Below, in pieces: positions 44,701 through 52,673 of a stretch of 57,996 nucleotides of DNA. Positions within the stretch are counted from its first letter, which is position 1. Each line of letters opens with the position of its first letter. Origin of the DNA: an uncultured Bacteroidia bacterium (GTDB lineage Bacteria; Bacteroidota; Bacteroidia; J057; CALDDN01); assembly GCA_937936615.1 (NCBI GenBank), contig CALDDN010000024.1, positions 1 to 57,996 on the forward strand, given 5' to 3'. Made by a program: the position numbers and the translations under genes. The notes below the pieces were generated by a model. That model saw nothing but the letters and a program-made list of their open reading frames with translations. It searched no databases and had not been told where the DNA came from.

Positions 44701-47700
44701 GCCGACGACCTGCCCCACGGCGGCAGTCGGTTCGGCTTCGGTAACGGCTGCAGGGGGTACGCCTCCCTACAGCTACCTGTGGAGCAATAACCAGACGGGT
44801 AGCCTGATCCAGAACCTGCGGGCGGGTACCTATGCGGTAAGCGTAGCCGACAGCCGCGGCTGCCAGATTGCCGATCAGGCCGTAGTAACGGCTTCGCAGA
44901 CGGCACCCACGGTCTCGTTGCCAGCAGCGACCCCCAATGCCCTCTGTGGCTCGGGGAGCACCACGCTGAGCGTTGCCGCCAATGCCAACGAAGTTTACAC
45001 CTGGTACCGCGATTCTACGCTGACTCAGGCAGCCGGTAACGGGCCGGTGCTGGTGGTTCCGGTAACGGCAACGACGACTTTCTACGTAACGGCTGCCAAT
45101 GTATTGAATCCGACTTGTATTTCGGCTCCATCGTCGATTACGGTGCGGGTTTCGGCACCGACGGTCGGCGGAACGGCTGGGCCTTCGGCCACCGTTTGCC
45201 CCAACAGCAACTCGGGTACAGTCAGTCTGACGGGCTTTACCGGATCGGTGCTGCGCTGGGAGGAATCGACCGACAATTTTGCAACTAATGTTGTTGCGGT
45301 CAACAACACCCTGCCTTCGCTGAGCTACGCAGCCCTGACGCAAACCAAGAGCTTCCGCGCGGTTGTGGCCAGCCCGGGCTGCCCGCAGGCATTCTCGACA
45401 CCGGCAACGATTACGGTGGCGGCTAACTGTGGCCAGATTTCCGCCAGCCCCTCGGTACTGGCCTTCCCGACGATCGCATCGGGATGCGGCTCGCCTGTGC
45501 TGGAGGTCAACGTCTCGGCTACGGGCCTGACGGCTCCGCTGGTCATCACGGCACCGGCCGATTTCGAGATTGCCCTCACGCCAGCCGGACCGTTTGGCCC
45601 TTCGTTGACGATCAACCCGACGGCCAGCAACGTGGCCCCGCGGTTCATCAGCGTGCGGGTTCGTCCCAATGCCCCAGTGGGCAGCTACAGCGGTACGCTC
45701 GTCCTGAGCAGCACCAATGTAACCAGCCAGAATGTCAACCTGAGTGCAGTTGTTGCGGCCTCGCCTGCATCGGTCGTAAACCTGGTGCCCGCCAGCCTCA
45801 ATCTGGGCACGGTGCCCTTGGGCGACTACTCCGGAGTGCAGAGTTACCGCCTGCAGGTACTCAATCCGGCGGCTGGCGGTGTTCTGGTGCAGGCTCCGGC
45901 ACCCTTCCAGGTGTCGCTCTCGGCCAACGGGCCGTTTACTTCGGTACTGGTTGTTCCCACGGTGCCCTGCCAGAATGTCAATACGCTGGTTTACGTCCGG
46001 TTCCTGGGGACTGCGCCCGGTCCGTTGAGCGGTAACATCGCGCACAGCAACGGTAGTGCGGCGGCCAGTCTGCCCGTTACGGGCAATGTGCTGGCCACGT
46101 CTGCCCGTCCGGTTGTAGTTACCAATCCGAACTGGAATTCACAGGCCGATGTGGACAACACGCTGGGGCCGAACCAGTTTACCTGGCAGGTGGATGCGTT
46201 CAATGACCTGCAGACGGCAATCGACGCCGTGTTGAGCGGTGGCCGGGTTCTCCTCAACGGTCCGATCCACTTTGGCGACAACGTGCGCGTGCCGCGCCCC
46301 ATGACCATCCAAGGCAGCGGCCCGACGCAGACGACGGTGCGCCCGATGTCCAACCGGCGCAATACGTACCCGACGGGAGATCCCCGCGAAGCCCTCGACC
46401 CGGCATACGATCACAAGCACGGCTTCATCATCGCCAGCAGCGACGTTACGATCCGCGACCTGACGATTTCGGGTGATCCGAGCCTCGACTGCTCTGAACG
46501 TTTTGGCGTCGGTATCCTCAACGACGACCGCAGTAATGTGCGTTACGACAACCTTATCGTTGACAACGTACGCGTCGAGTTCACGTATTCGAAGGGCATT
46601 CAGTTCTACAATACGGGGGTCAAGCACCAGATTCGCAACAGTGCGATCGATGATGTGTGCCTGCGTTTCGACAGCGATCCGCAAATCTATCCGACGGCCA
46701 CCGGTATTTTTGTCAACGATCCGGCCGATATCGAGAACAACCTCGTGAGCCGGTCCGGTACGGGTATCCGGGTGGAAGGCAACTTCGGGGCTTCGGCCGG
46801 CCTGTCGACCATCCGGGGCAATGTGATCCTCGAACAGGAAGCGACGGGCATCGATGCGGATTTGCGTCCGGCCAGTACGCCTAACTTCGTGCAGGTGGCC
46901 GGTAATACCATCACGGGTGTAGGAGCTTTCGGTATCGATGCGCGGGGCTTTGACGAAAATGCGATAATTGGCGGGCCAGCCCCAGCCCATCGCAACGTCA
47001 TCACGCCCAGCACCCGTCCGAACCGTGGACCGGCTGTCGGTGCCCGCGTGTCGAACTCGCTGGGTGTGCTGGTGCAGAACATCGAAGTGAACGCCGCTGG
47101 CCTCGAATCGGGCCTCTGGATTTTGCAGAACACCGACCGCAACCGTCCTGTGCGTGTTACGGAAGCCGACCTGCGCCGTGTAGGGGCCTTTGCCAGCAAT
47201 CCGGCCAATGGCCAGTCGGCGGGTCTCTTCATGAGCGAGCTGGGTCAGTACCTCGATGGCAATGTGGGCGAAAGCTTCGCGCACATCTGGAACTCGACCA
47301 TCAGTGGCTTCAACGTCGGTATTTTCACCAACGAGAACGCCCAGCGCGATATTGAGATTCTGGTCGGGGGTAATAATGTAGCCCAGCCCTCGGTAACGAT
47401 CCATAGTTGCGATTACGGCATGATCATCAATGGCCGCTCGCAAGGAACGGTGGGACGCAACCTGCGCACCATCCGCGACAACCGCGTGGGCATCTGGGTC
47501 TATGGCGGGGAGCTGATCATGGAAGGCAGCCGCATGGCCAACAACCAGACGGCCATCCAAGTGGATGACAAGCCGCTCTTCAATACCGTTTTCGAGTCGA
47601 TTGTAACGATGACCAACAACCTCTTCGAGGGCAACGGCATCAACATCGACAACCGCAGCAGCCGCCCCGTGCAGGCCTCGTTCAACTACTGGGGCAGCAA

Positions 47701-49519
47701 CAACGCGGCCCTGGTCAACGCCTCGATGCGCCAGACGGGCTCGGGCATCGACTTCAGCCCCTGGCTCGACAGCGGCATCGATACCGACAACAATTCGCAG
47801 AATGGCTTCGATGGCGATTACAGCTTCGTACACATCGATGCCCGCAGCTTCCAGATCGGGGGCCTGAGCCACCTGCAGGAAGCGGTCAACGAACCGCGGG
47901 TGCAGCGCGTTTTCGTCCACGACGGTGCCTACGCCGGCAACACCAACGTAACGCGCAGCCTGACCCTGACCAACGACGGCCTGGCTCCGCTGCCGCAGCT
48001 GGCCAGCCTTTCGATCAACGGGGGTGGCAGCCGCCTGACGCTGGAGCGCGGCTTTGAAATAACGTCGAGCCTGACCCTGACCAACGGTCTGGTGGAGCTG
48101 CTCAACAACAGCACCCTGCAGCTCAACCTGACCAGCGTACTGACGGGAGGCAACGATTTCAGCTATGTCATCGGTCGTCTGGCCCGCCAGTCGGCCGCCG
48201 TTTCGGCTACCGATCTGTTCTTCCCCATTGGCTCGGCGACGGCTTACCGCCCCGCCACGCTGAACGTGGCCCAGCAGTCGAATGCCACCAATACATACAC
48301 CGGTCGCGTGGTGGAACCCAACCTGCTGGTACGCAGCCTGCCAGCCGGTGTGCTCAGTGCCTCGACTGTGCGTCAGTGGGCGTTTGAGCAGAGCGGCCCT
48401 GCGGCCGTTTCGGGCTTCCAGTTCGATGGGGCTTTCGGTGCCGATGATCCGCACAGCAACACGCCTGCCGAGCTGGCCCTGCTCAAGGATAACGGCCCCA
48501 GCAGCACCGCCTGGCTCAACCTCGACGGTACAGCGGGCAACGGCAGCATCCGCTCGACGGCTCCCTTCACCAGCTTGGGTAACTTTGTGCTGGGTCGCCG
48601 CTCGTCGGCGGGTCCAGTAACACCGGGTACGCTCAACCTCACGGCGGTGCTCAACGTTTCGACCAACTCGGCCCTGCCTACCTGGACGAGCCTCAACTGC
48701 CCCGCCGCTCAGTACGAAGTCCGCTACCGCGTCAAAGGCTCGGTAGGCAACTACAGCACGGCCACGGTAACGACGACCTTTGCCCTGCTCAACGGCCTGC
48801 AGCACAACACCACCTACGAGGTGAGTGTACGCGGCCGCTGCGGCAGCCAGCCCTTCAGCCCCTGGTCAACGGGTACCGTAACCGAGTTCACGACCCAGTC
48901 GCTGGGCGATTGCAACGTGGCCGGCACGCCGCCCGTACCGGGTAACCTGCACATCAGCCAGGTAACGGCCCGCACGGCACTGGTCAACTGGCGGCGTGTA
49001 ACCAACACCTCGACGCAAGGCTACATCGTGTCCTTCGGCGATGCCGCCCTTAATCCCAACAGCTGGCCGCAGTTTGTGGTCTGCAACCCCGCTACCTCGT
49101 TCCTGATTTCGGGTCTGACGCCGGGCCGTACCTATGGCGTGCGTGTGCGTACCAACTGCTCGAACTGCACCACAGCCCTGAGCAGCAACGACCGCCGCTC
49201 GAACTGGAGCCAGGTCGAGAACTTTACGACCCTCAACAGCCGCGAGAGTGATCCTCAAACCTCTGCCAGCTCGTCGGTCAGCGTCTACCCCAACCCGACT
49301 ACGGGCCAGTTTACGCTGCGTTTCGATGCCACAGCAGCCGGCGAGGCGCAGGTAGTTCTTACCGATCTGACGGGCCGTGTCCTTGTTGAACGTGCCTGGA
49401 CGGTTGGCGATGGCCGCAACGAACTGAGCGTATCGCTCGAAGGCTATGCAGCCGGTCTCTACCTGCTGCGGGTTCGTCAGGCCGACCGCGAACACCAGGT
49501 CAAGGTCATCCTCGACTAA
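38738..49519 (+). CDS. Giant T9SS surface protein (3593 aa)
   Basis: Signal peptide 1-31 (LVALGCLLVVSHSALAQ). Residues 35-505 are SBBP-type propeller repeats (VWVRQMGSTEADIPLGLAI, NAGNCYAVGVIY, DDAGNSYFIGYY). About 545-600 is the first RWE Ig-like unit, 608-940 four PKD-like repeats (SINPPGPLQVC, YSWAPATNL), and 950-1745 nine further Ig-like units. Four SprB-like repeats span 1746-2050 (VTGGTAPYAFRWSNG, GGTPPYSYLWSN), followed by another Ig-like unit near 2172. Residues 2234-2454 are MSP/HYDIN-like beta-sandwiches. A parallel beta-helix occupies 2470-3017 (SDVTIRDLTISG, TGIRVEGNF, NRVGIWVYGGELIMEGSRM). Two Fn3 modules cover 3294-3502. The end is a YPNPTTGQF type A sorting domain. SprB repeats occur in the gliding adhesin SprB, so adhesion or motility is plausible. 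No protease motif was seen. Confidence 0.94.
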   Translation: MQLCYNQIARLLRRSLVALGCLLVVSHSALAQKSGGDARWANGPVAGNNSSEGLRIVHDAQLNSYVVGIFQGTITLGSVTMTSKGERDGYLAKYDPNGQLVWVRQMGSTEADIPLGLAIHPPTGDLFVTGIFHNGMEIITPNQTLTLNTDFVGPPNNQDIFIAKFDNNGQALWATKIGNAVDNVFEQAEDIAVDNAGNCYAVGVIYTDARFHSSPLSAKPFQVVNPAQPGFAKEGFLAKYLGGNGELDWVRTMGGSNSDEANCVVINRAGNVIVAGSFDNTANNASIDGQAVASLITPGPSDEKGMFVAAWDLNGNRIWVRAYASRSGGEAFPRRMAIDPNGYFSIIGDYTGSLHVTGPFTNAPATLNSVGSVDNFFLKLGGFGIQQWVRSGGGPNPESATSVTVDDAGNSYFIGYYRPGSTFGPFNMTGPNYPNQCHYFIKIDPLGNYVWADAYTPFLTDHSVTGDGCRFFGTGRIFQPPPTNRIGNVTIPYNLTGGNRGDLVYRFDLVKGGQIAPISTIPTGPICRGSNANQTGGTIHLANVVGSIIRWESSTDCPAFTNPQAINQTVPSLPWANLAQTTCFRAVVRNGNCEDFSEVAQINILPDPVVSINPPGPLQVCFLESKLIEAQGADFYSWTALPMFAPNLQSPSTANPSFFGSSPGSAIYTVTGVDANGCSSQATISIEVLVTPRPNALGINPPGPLTLCADQVQRLDAAPPTLSFYSWAPANNLSATSTPSTQFASSTAGTYTYTLTAGTNPVCTSTAEIQITVVGLPVIDINPPSPLQVCLGESVNLTASGATTYNWAPATDLSSTNAANPTLIASTLGTRTYTVTGIDANGCANTAQVDVVVTPGTAMSITPAGPLTLCVNQSQLLTATGADSYSWAPATNLTSATSPSTLFSAAAPGTYTYVVSGTKLNGCTGSAEVTITVVAAQTVTATGPADVCAGQSATLTGLAVSGSPQWQRASGPGCVTPWVNIPAANAFSYTTPALNPGDVNCFRLVVTDPLCGTVESAPVLININPASIGGLTSATTMVVCTPPNTGTVVVNGQSGQVVRWESSTNQVAWTPINVTATTYTFVDLLQTTWFRAVVQNPGCAEAPSLPVRIEVISGPVGGSIGPDQTLCAGSRHTFDLTGSTGQLLRWEFSFDNFASVAGSVPPSTQTPLQLTTPILNQTVSYRAVVGAAGCPEVYSNVATLTVTTGSGVVAPPISEFCGAAPSRFFSLTAFSGNIIRWERSTDCANFSNPVPVAATTPTLSVQAGITQTTCFRAVTDNPACPYSTPAEVRISPNTAGGTISGAPAGPVCAPAGPFNLTLTNQVGDVLRWERSTDNGLTWQAIGNAGNTVLAVNQLTQNTLFRVRVQSGLCPPQYSQPARVDIAPSPVAAPITSSGPATVCAGASGVLTLSPAANGIVQRWEVSTDNFATAPTVFNTSNRFFTYSNVSQTTQYRAVLATNTCPPVTTPVFTLTVTPQTVPGTINGPATVCSGTNSGSLVLTGHTGAILRWEVSTNNFLTVTTLPAVANFLNYSNLTATTRYRAVVRSGSCAQRTTQPVEVTVLPAPVGGTLLGPPSVCGSPNTAQLDLRSFVGPIVRWEKSTNNFTTAPTVINHTQPSYTASNLAVTTQFRAVVGDPQCGFATSTVWEVKVNPASVGGNAVASTPSLCTSGAASVSLLNSVGNLERWEKSVGACNGPWQPIASSANLFTFNDPQPVQQTTCYRAIVRNGTCAPVASAPAEIKVYRNPIAGFNATPVRCKGESNGAITLRATSFNFEFSIDGGATYQPATPPAIQFTGLAAGSYPVRARNLSQTCVFSGPTVVVSEPAVALAVANLQTRAPRCNQPNTGLVDLTVTGGTAPYAFRWSNGAQTEDLVNVASGTYTVTITDRNGCEQVTSAVVPAASSVSVSAAVNDVSCFGSRDGAISATATGGTPPYAYNWSIGGPTNLSSRSNLAAGQYTLVVVDAAGCSSTQTYIIVEPPRLTTQISTTPTTCPTAAVGSASVTAAGGTPPYSYLWSNNQTGSLIQNLRAGTYAVSVADSRGCQIADQAVVTASQTAPTVSLPAATPNALCGSGSTTLSVAANANEVYTWYRDSTLTQAAGNGPVLVVPVTATTTFYVTAANVLNPTCISAPSSITVRVSAPTVGGTAGPSATVCPNSNSGTVSLTGFTGSVLRWEESTDNFATNVVAVNNTLPSLSYAALTQTKSFRAVVASPGCPQAFSTPATITVAANCGQISASPSVLAFPTIASGCGSPVLEVNVSATGLTAPLVITAPADFEIALTPAGPFGPSLTINPTASNVAPRFISVRVRPNAPVGSYSGTLVLSSTNVTSQNVNLSAVVAASPASVVNLVPASLNLGTVPLGDYSGVQSYRLQVLNPAAGGVLVQAPAPFQVSLSANGPFTSVLVVPTVPCQNVNTLVYVRFLGTAPGPLSGNIAHSNGSAAASLPVTGNVLATSARPVVVTNPNWNSQADVDNTLGPNQFTWQVDAFNDLQTAIDAVLSGGRVLLNGPIHFGDNVRVPRPMTIQGSGPTQTTVRPMSNRRNTYPTGDPREALDPAYDHKHGFIIASSDVTIRDLTISGDPSLDCSERFGVGILNDDRSNVRYDNLIVDNVRVEFTYSKGIQFYNTGVKHQIRNSAIDDVCLRFDSDPQIYPTATGIFVNDPADIENNLVSRSGTGIRVEGNFGASAGLSTIRGNVILEQEATGIDADLRPASTPNFVQVAGNTITGVGAFGIDARGFDENAIIGGPAPAHRNVITPSTRPNRGPAVGARVSNSLGVLVQNIEVNAAGLESGLWILQNTDRNRPVRVTEADLRRVGAFASNPANGQSAGLFMSELGQYLDGNVGESFAHIWNSTISGFNVGIFTNENAQRDIEILVGGNNVAQPSVTIHSCDYGMIINGRSQGTVGRNLRTIRDNRVGIWVYGGELIMEGSRMANNQTAIQVDDKPLFNTVFESIVTMTNNLFEGNGINIDNRSSRPVQASFNYWGSNNAALVNASMRQTGSGIDFSPWLDSGIDTDNNSQNGFDGDYSFVHIDARSFQIGGLSHLQEAVNEPRVQRVFVHDGAYAGNTNVTRSLTLTNDGLAPLPQLASLSINGGGSRLTLERGFEITSSLTLTNGLVELLNNSTLQLNLTSVLTGGNDFSYVIGRLARQSAAVSATDLFFPIGSATAYRPATLNVAQQSNATNTYTGRVVEPNLLVRSLPAGVLSASTVRQWAFEQSGPAAVSGFQFDGAFGADDPHSNTPAELALLKDNGPSSTAWLNLDGTAGNGSIRSTAPFTSLGNFVLGRRSSAGPVTPGTLNLTAVLNVSTNSALPTWTSLNCPAAQYEVRYRVKGSVGNYSTATVTTTFALLNGLQHNTTYEVSVRGRCGSQPFSPWSTGTVTEFTTQSLGDCNVAGTPPVPGNLHISQVTARTALVNWRRVTNTSTQGYIVSFGDAALNPNSWPQFVVCNPATSFLISGLTPGRTYGVRVRTNCSNCTTALSSNDRRSNWSQVENFTTLNSRESDPQTSASSSVSVYPNPTTGQFTLRFDATAAGEAQVVLTDLTGRVLVERAWTVGDGRNELSVSLEGYAAGLYLLRVRQADREHQVKVILD
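40310..43960 (+). repeat. Array of PKD-like and RWE Ig-like modules (coding)
   Basis: Nine RWE-signature units, one QWQ variant and four PKD-like units, each of about 80-90 codons. Conserved features are an early Cys after TV or PS, W-E-x-S-T-(D/N) in the centre and F/Y-R-A-V-V late. One more RWE unit lies at 45150-45420. The same module occurs in the 1364-aa protein. Confidence 0.78.
43970..44900 (+). repeat. Four SprB-like repeats (coding)
   Basis: Units of about 75 codons with the pattern C-x(4-8)-G-x-(I/V)-x-(L/A)-x-(A/V)-x-GG-T-(A/P)-P-Y-x-(F/Y), then W-S-x-G/N and G-x-Y-x-V-x(4)-G-C. The first is degenerate. SprB repeats are typical of large Bacteroidota adhesins. Confidence 0.75.
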
Positions 49520-49560
49520 TTCCGCATCGCTTCAGCCCCCGCGGGCTGACTCAACCCTAA

Positions 49561-49593
49561 AAAGCTGCCGGAGCTCATCCGGCAGCTTTTTTT
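49561..49593 (+). terminator. Rho-independent terminator after the 3593-aa gene
   Basis: AAAGCTGCCGGA (49561-49572) pairs perfectly with TCCGGCAGCTTT (49578-49589) over a 5-nt loop and runs into seven T. Strong intrinsic terminator 42 nt after the stop. Confidence 0.9.
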
Positions 49594-49703
49594 GTGTCCT
49601 GCCGTTTGTTTGGTCAGACTGGCTTCGGCCCGGGACGCAGCCTTTTTCTAAGTTCAGTTTGGGCACTGGCGGCCCGTCAGAACACACGTATGGTTTTTTC
49701 CTT

Positions 49704-49711
49704 TAACTTTG
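49704..49711 (+). promoter_or_regulatory. -7 promoter box TAACTTTG of the DUF177-rpmF operon
   Basis: Exact TAnnTTTG match 24 nt before ATG 49736. Confidence 0.6.
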
Positions 49712-49735
49712 GCGTTCTTTGGCGCACGGTGCATC

Positions 49736-50278
49736 ATGCAGAACTCGCGGGCATATGGAATCGACCTGCCGAAACTGGCCCTGGGTGAACATCGCTTTGA
49801 TTTTGCCGTGCGTGACGCGTTCTTTGCCAACTGGCCCGACAGCCCGCTGACTGAAGCCGCGGTAGACATCGTGGCTCGTGTAGACAAAACGGCCCGCCAC
49901 GTCGAGGTACGCTTCAGCCTTACGGGCTGGCTGATCCTTGAATGCGACCGCTGCCTGCGCAGCTACTCGCAGCCCGTGCAGGCTGAGTTCCGCGTTGTCT
50001 ATACCTATGAGCGGAACCTGCGTGAAACTCAAGATGAGGAAGTGATCTGGATCGACCGTAACACCCCTTTCCTCGACTTCATGCACGAGTTTTATGAGTT
50101 TATCGTGCTGCAGATGCCCTTGCGGCGCATTCCACCCGACTGCCCGACCGAGGCCTGTGCCGCCGTTCTCAACTACATTGCCAATGCTTCGACCGACGAC
50201 GATGCCCCCGAACGGCCATCGACCGCAAGTCCCTGGCAGGCACTCGACGACTTGCGGGCGAAGTTCACAGACAATTAA
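49736..50278 (+). CDS. DUF177 (YceD) protein
   Basis: A 180-aa protein of the YceD/DUF177 family, which is linked to 23S rRNA and ribosome assembly and is nearly always encoded just before rpmF, as here. The CxxC pair LECDRCLRSYSQPV and a second Cys pair in IPPDCPTEACAAVL could bind metal. ATG 49736 (MQNSRAYGIDLPKL) is preferred over TTG 49709, which overlaps the -7 box. It is the first gene of DUF177-rpmF-plsX-fabH. Confidence 0.9.
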   Translation: MQNSRAYGIDLPKLALGEHRFDFAVRDAFFANWPDSPLTEAAVDIVARVDKTARHVEVRFSLTGWLILECDRCLRSYSQPVQAEFRVVYTYERNLRETQDEEVIWIDRNTPFLDFMHEFYEFIVLQMPLRRIPPDCPTEACAAVLNYIANASTDDDAPERPSTASPWQALDDLRAKFTDN

Positions 50279-50413
50279 CCGGCTCCTTGGGCAATTCTAC
50301 TGCATTGGACTTGGACAAATTTTTGCTCTAAAAAATATTCGAAACAAAAACAGGCAGATTGGCTAAAGTAAAGTTTACGCAATCGATACCGGAGCGCAGC
50401 TCTACCCTACGAT

Positions 50414-50605
50414 ATGGCACACCCCAAACGGAAAATCTCGAAAACACGCCGCGACAAGCGGCGCACGCACGACGCACTGACCACCAAGCCCTACACCCTC
50501 GACCCGAATACGGGCCAGGCCGTGCAGTACCACCGGGTCTGCCTCGACACCGGCTTTTACAAGGGTCGTCAGGTCATGAAGGGCCGTCTGGAAGACTTTG
50601 CCTAA
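50414..50605 (+). CDS. rpmF: 50S ribosomal protein L32, zinc-free form
   Basis: A 63-aa basic protein with the family start MAHPKRKISKTRRDKRRTHDA. The four zinc-ligand cysteines of C+ L32 are absent (a single Cys is present), as is usual for Bacteroidota. The sequence YHRVCLDTGFYKGRQV aligns with the zinc-free tail YHRA...YYRGQV. The 135-bp gap upstream has no gene. It is placed between DUF177 and plsX. Confidence 0.95.
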   Translation: MAHPKRKISKTRRDKRRTHDALTTKPYTLDPNTGQAVQYHRVCLDTGFYKGRQVMKGRLEDFA

Positions 50606-50691
50606 GACACGGCTGCTGCTGACGTTTTTTAACGTATCTTGAGCCGCGGCAAAGGCTCGTAACTGAAAACCCATTTTCTGGAGGCACCCGT

Positions 50692-51630
50692 ATGCGCATC
50701 GGACTCGACATCATGGGCGGTGATAACTACCCGCAGGCACCGGTAGCCGGAGCCGTGCGCTACGCTCAACAGACCGATTCCGAGGCCGTACTGGTGCTCA
50801 TCGGCGATCTGGACCTCATCCACCGCGAGCTGCACCAGCACGGGGCCTCTGCCTCGGATTTTGTCCTCGTATCTGCTCCCGAACCCATCGGCATGGACGA
50901 GCATCCGTCCAAAGCTGTACTCTCCAAGCCGCAGTCCTCGATCAACGTGGGCTTGCGGATGCTGCGCGAGAAGCAGCTCGACGCTTTTGTAAGTGCAGGC
51001 CATACAGGGGCCATGCTGGCGGGGTCGGTGCTGATGCTTGGCTGCATCGGCTCGGTGCAGCGGCCTACGGTGGGTACCCTCGTGCCGGCCAACGGCAAGT
51101 TCTCGTTCCTTTGCGACGTAGGGGCCAATACCGACTGCAAGCCCGATCACCTGCTGCAGTTCGCCCAGCTTGGTTCCATGTTCATGCGCGAGGTCATGCA
51201 GGTGCAGCAGCCCCGCGTGGCCCTGCTCAATGTGGGCGAGGAGCGCAAAAAAGGCAACCAGCAAGCCCAGCAGGCCTATGACCTGCTCGAACAGCAGCCG
51301 GGCCTGCATTTTATCGGCAATGCCCAAGGCTGGGACCTGCTCCGCCACACGGCCGATGTCTACGTCGTCGATGGCTTCGTGGGCAACATCATCCTCAAGT
51401 ACAGCGAATCGCTTTACGACTACCTGAAGCCACGCCTGCCCGACGACCCCGAAATCGAGAAATTCAACTTTGAACTGGTGGGCGGGCTGCCCTTCCTCGG
51501 TGTGGCGGGTAACGTCATCATCGGCCACGGCATCAGCGGCCCGAGGGCCTTTCATAATATGATCCAGCGGGCGGTAGACCTGTGCCGCTCGCAGCTGCTG
51601 CAGACCTTTGAACGGGCTTTTGCCCACTAA
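50692..51630 (+). CDS. plsX: Phosphate acyltransferase PlsX
   Basis: A 312-aa enzyme that converts acyl-ACP and phosphate to acyl-phosphate, the first step of the PlsX-PlsY route to lysophosphatidate. Family motifs are MRIGLDIMGGDNYPQAPVAGA, AFVSAGHTGAMLAGSVLMLG, NVGEERKKGN, VVDGFVGNIILKYSE and VAGNVIIGHG. A clear GGAGG lies upstream of the ATG. The fabH start follows its stop after 8 nt. Confidence 0.96.
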   Translation: MRIGLDIMGGDNYPQAPVAGAVRYAQQTDSEAVLVLIGDLDLIHRELHQHGASASDFVLVSAPEPIGMDEHPSKAVLSKPQSSINVGLRMLREKQLDAFVSAGHTGAMLAGSVLMLGCIGSVQRPTVGTLVPANGKFSFLCDVGANTDCKPDHLLQFAQLGSMFMREVMQVQQPRVALLNVGEERKKGNQQAQQAYDLLEQQPGLHFIGNAQGWDLLRHTADVYVVDGFVGNIILKYSESLYDYLKPRLPDDPEIEKFNFELVGGLPFLGVAGNVIIGHGISGPRAFHNMIQRAVDLCRSQLLQTFERAFAH

Positions 51631-51638
51631 GCCTCGCC

Positions 51639-52631
51639 ATGCCCCGCGCCCAGATTACCGCCCTAGGCCACTACCTGCCCGACTATGTGCTGACCAACCA
51701 GGAACTGGAGCAGCTCGTCGATACGAGCGATGCATGGATTCGCGAGCGTACGGGGGTCTGCGAGCGACGCATCCTCACAGGCGAGCGCGGCTCTTCCTAC
51801 ATGGGCGTGCGGGCCGTTCAGGAACTGCTGGCCAAAAAAGGCCTCGATGCCTCCGAAATCGAGCTGCTGATCTGCTGCACCGTAACGCCCGACATGGTCT
51901 TTCCGGCTACGGCCAACATCATCACCGACGAGCTGGGAGCCAGTCGCGCCTGGGGCTTCGACCTGGGGGCCGCCTGCAGCGGCTTCCTTTACGGCGTGTG
52001 CGTGGCCTCGCAGTTCATCGAAACAGGACGCTACAGCAAAATCGTAGTCGTGGGGGTGGACAAAATGTCGAGCATCATCGACTACCAGGACCGCAACACC
52101 TGCATCATTTTTGGCGACGGGGCCGGTGCCGTTCTGCTGGAACCCGATACCGCCAACACCGGCTACGGCATTCAGGACTTTGTCCTCTACAGCGACGGCA
52201 GCGGCATGAAGCACCTGCACATGAAATCGGGCGGCAGCCGCCGACCGCCTAGCCTCGACACCGTGCGCAACCGCGAGCACTACGTCTATCAGGAGGGACA
52301 GGCCGTCTTCAAGCGGGCCGTGGTGGGCATGGCCGAAGCCGCCGCCGAAATCATGGAACGCAACGGCCTGACCGGTGCCGATGTCCACTGGCTGGTACCT
52401 CACCAAGCCAACCTGCGCATCATCGATGCTACTGCTCAGCGCATGGGCCTGACCCCGGACAAGGTCATGGTCAACATCGACCGCTACGGTAACACCACTT
52501 CGGGCACGCTGCCCCTCTGCCTCTCGGACTGGGAAGACCGCCTGCGCCCGGGCGACCGCATCGTTCTGGCCAGCTTCGGGGGCGGCTTCACTTGGGGTGC
52601 GGTCTACTTGACCTGGGCTTATGGCAAGTGA
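51639..52631 (+). CDS. fabH: Beta-ketoacyl-ACP synthase III
   Basis: A 330-aa initiation condensing enzyme that joins acetyl-CoA (or a branched acyl-CoA) to malonyl-ACP. The catalytic triad is Cys113 in DLGAACSGFLYG, His in VPHQANLRIIDA and Asn in DRYGNTTSGTLP. The end FGGGFTWGAVYLTW is typical. It is last in the DUF177-rpmF-plsX-fabH operon; accB and accC, which often follow, are absent here. Confidence 0.96.
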   Translation: MPRAQITALGHYLPDYVLTNQELEQLVDTSDAWIRERTGVCERRILTGERGSSYMGVRAVQELLAKKGLDASEIELLICCTVTPDMVFPATANIITDELGASRAWGFDLGAACSGFLYGVCVASQFIETGRYSKIVVVGVDKMSSIIDYQDRNTCIIFGDGAGAVLLEPDTANTGYGIQDFVLYSDGSGMKHLHMKSGGSRRPPSLDTVRNREHYVYQEGQAVFKRAVVGMAEAAAEIMERNGLTGADVHWLVPHQANLRIIDATAQRMGLTPDKVMVNIDRYGNTTSGTLPLCLSDWEDRLRPGDRIVLASFGGGFTWGAVYLTWAYGK

Positions 52632-52639
52632 ATACCGAC

Positions 52640-52669
52640 TTGTTCTCCAAAGATAAAATTGTAGATTGG
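52640..52669 (+). promoter_or_regulatory. Promoter candidate TTG-19-TAGATTGG abutting the DUF4177-like gene
   Basis: TTG (52640-52642) and TAGATTGG (52662-52669) are 19 nt apart, a good -33/-7 spacing. The -7 box has one mismatch to TAnnTTTG and ends 4 nt before ATG 52674. Confidence 0.45.
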
Positions 52670-52673
52670 CCGC

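Noticed and set aside
44456-46045. 529-aa minus-strand ORF
   Set aside because: Antisense to SprB-like and Ig-like coding repeats; Arg-rich translation without motifs.
46139-48805. 888-aa ORF on the minus strand within the 3593-aa gene
   Set aside because: It is an antisense shadow of GC-rich codons: the low-complexity Ala/Arg/Val-rich translation has no motif, and the plus frame encodes a coherent beta-helix and Fn3 protein.
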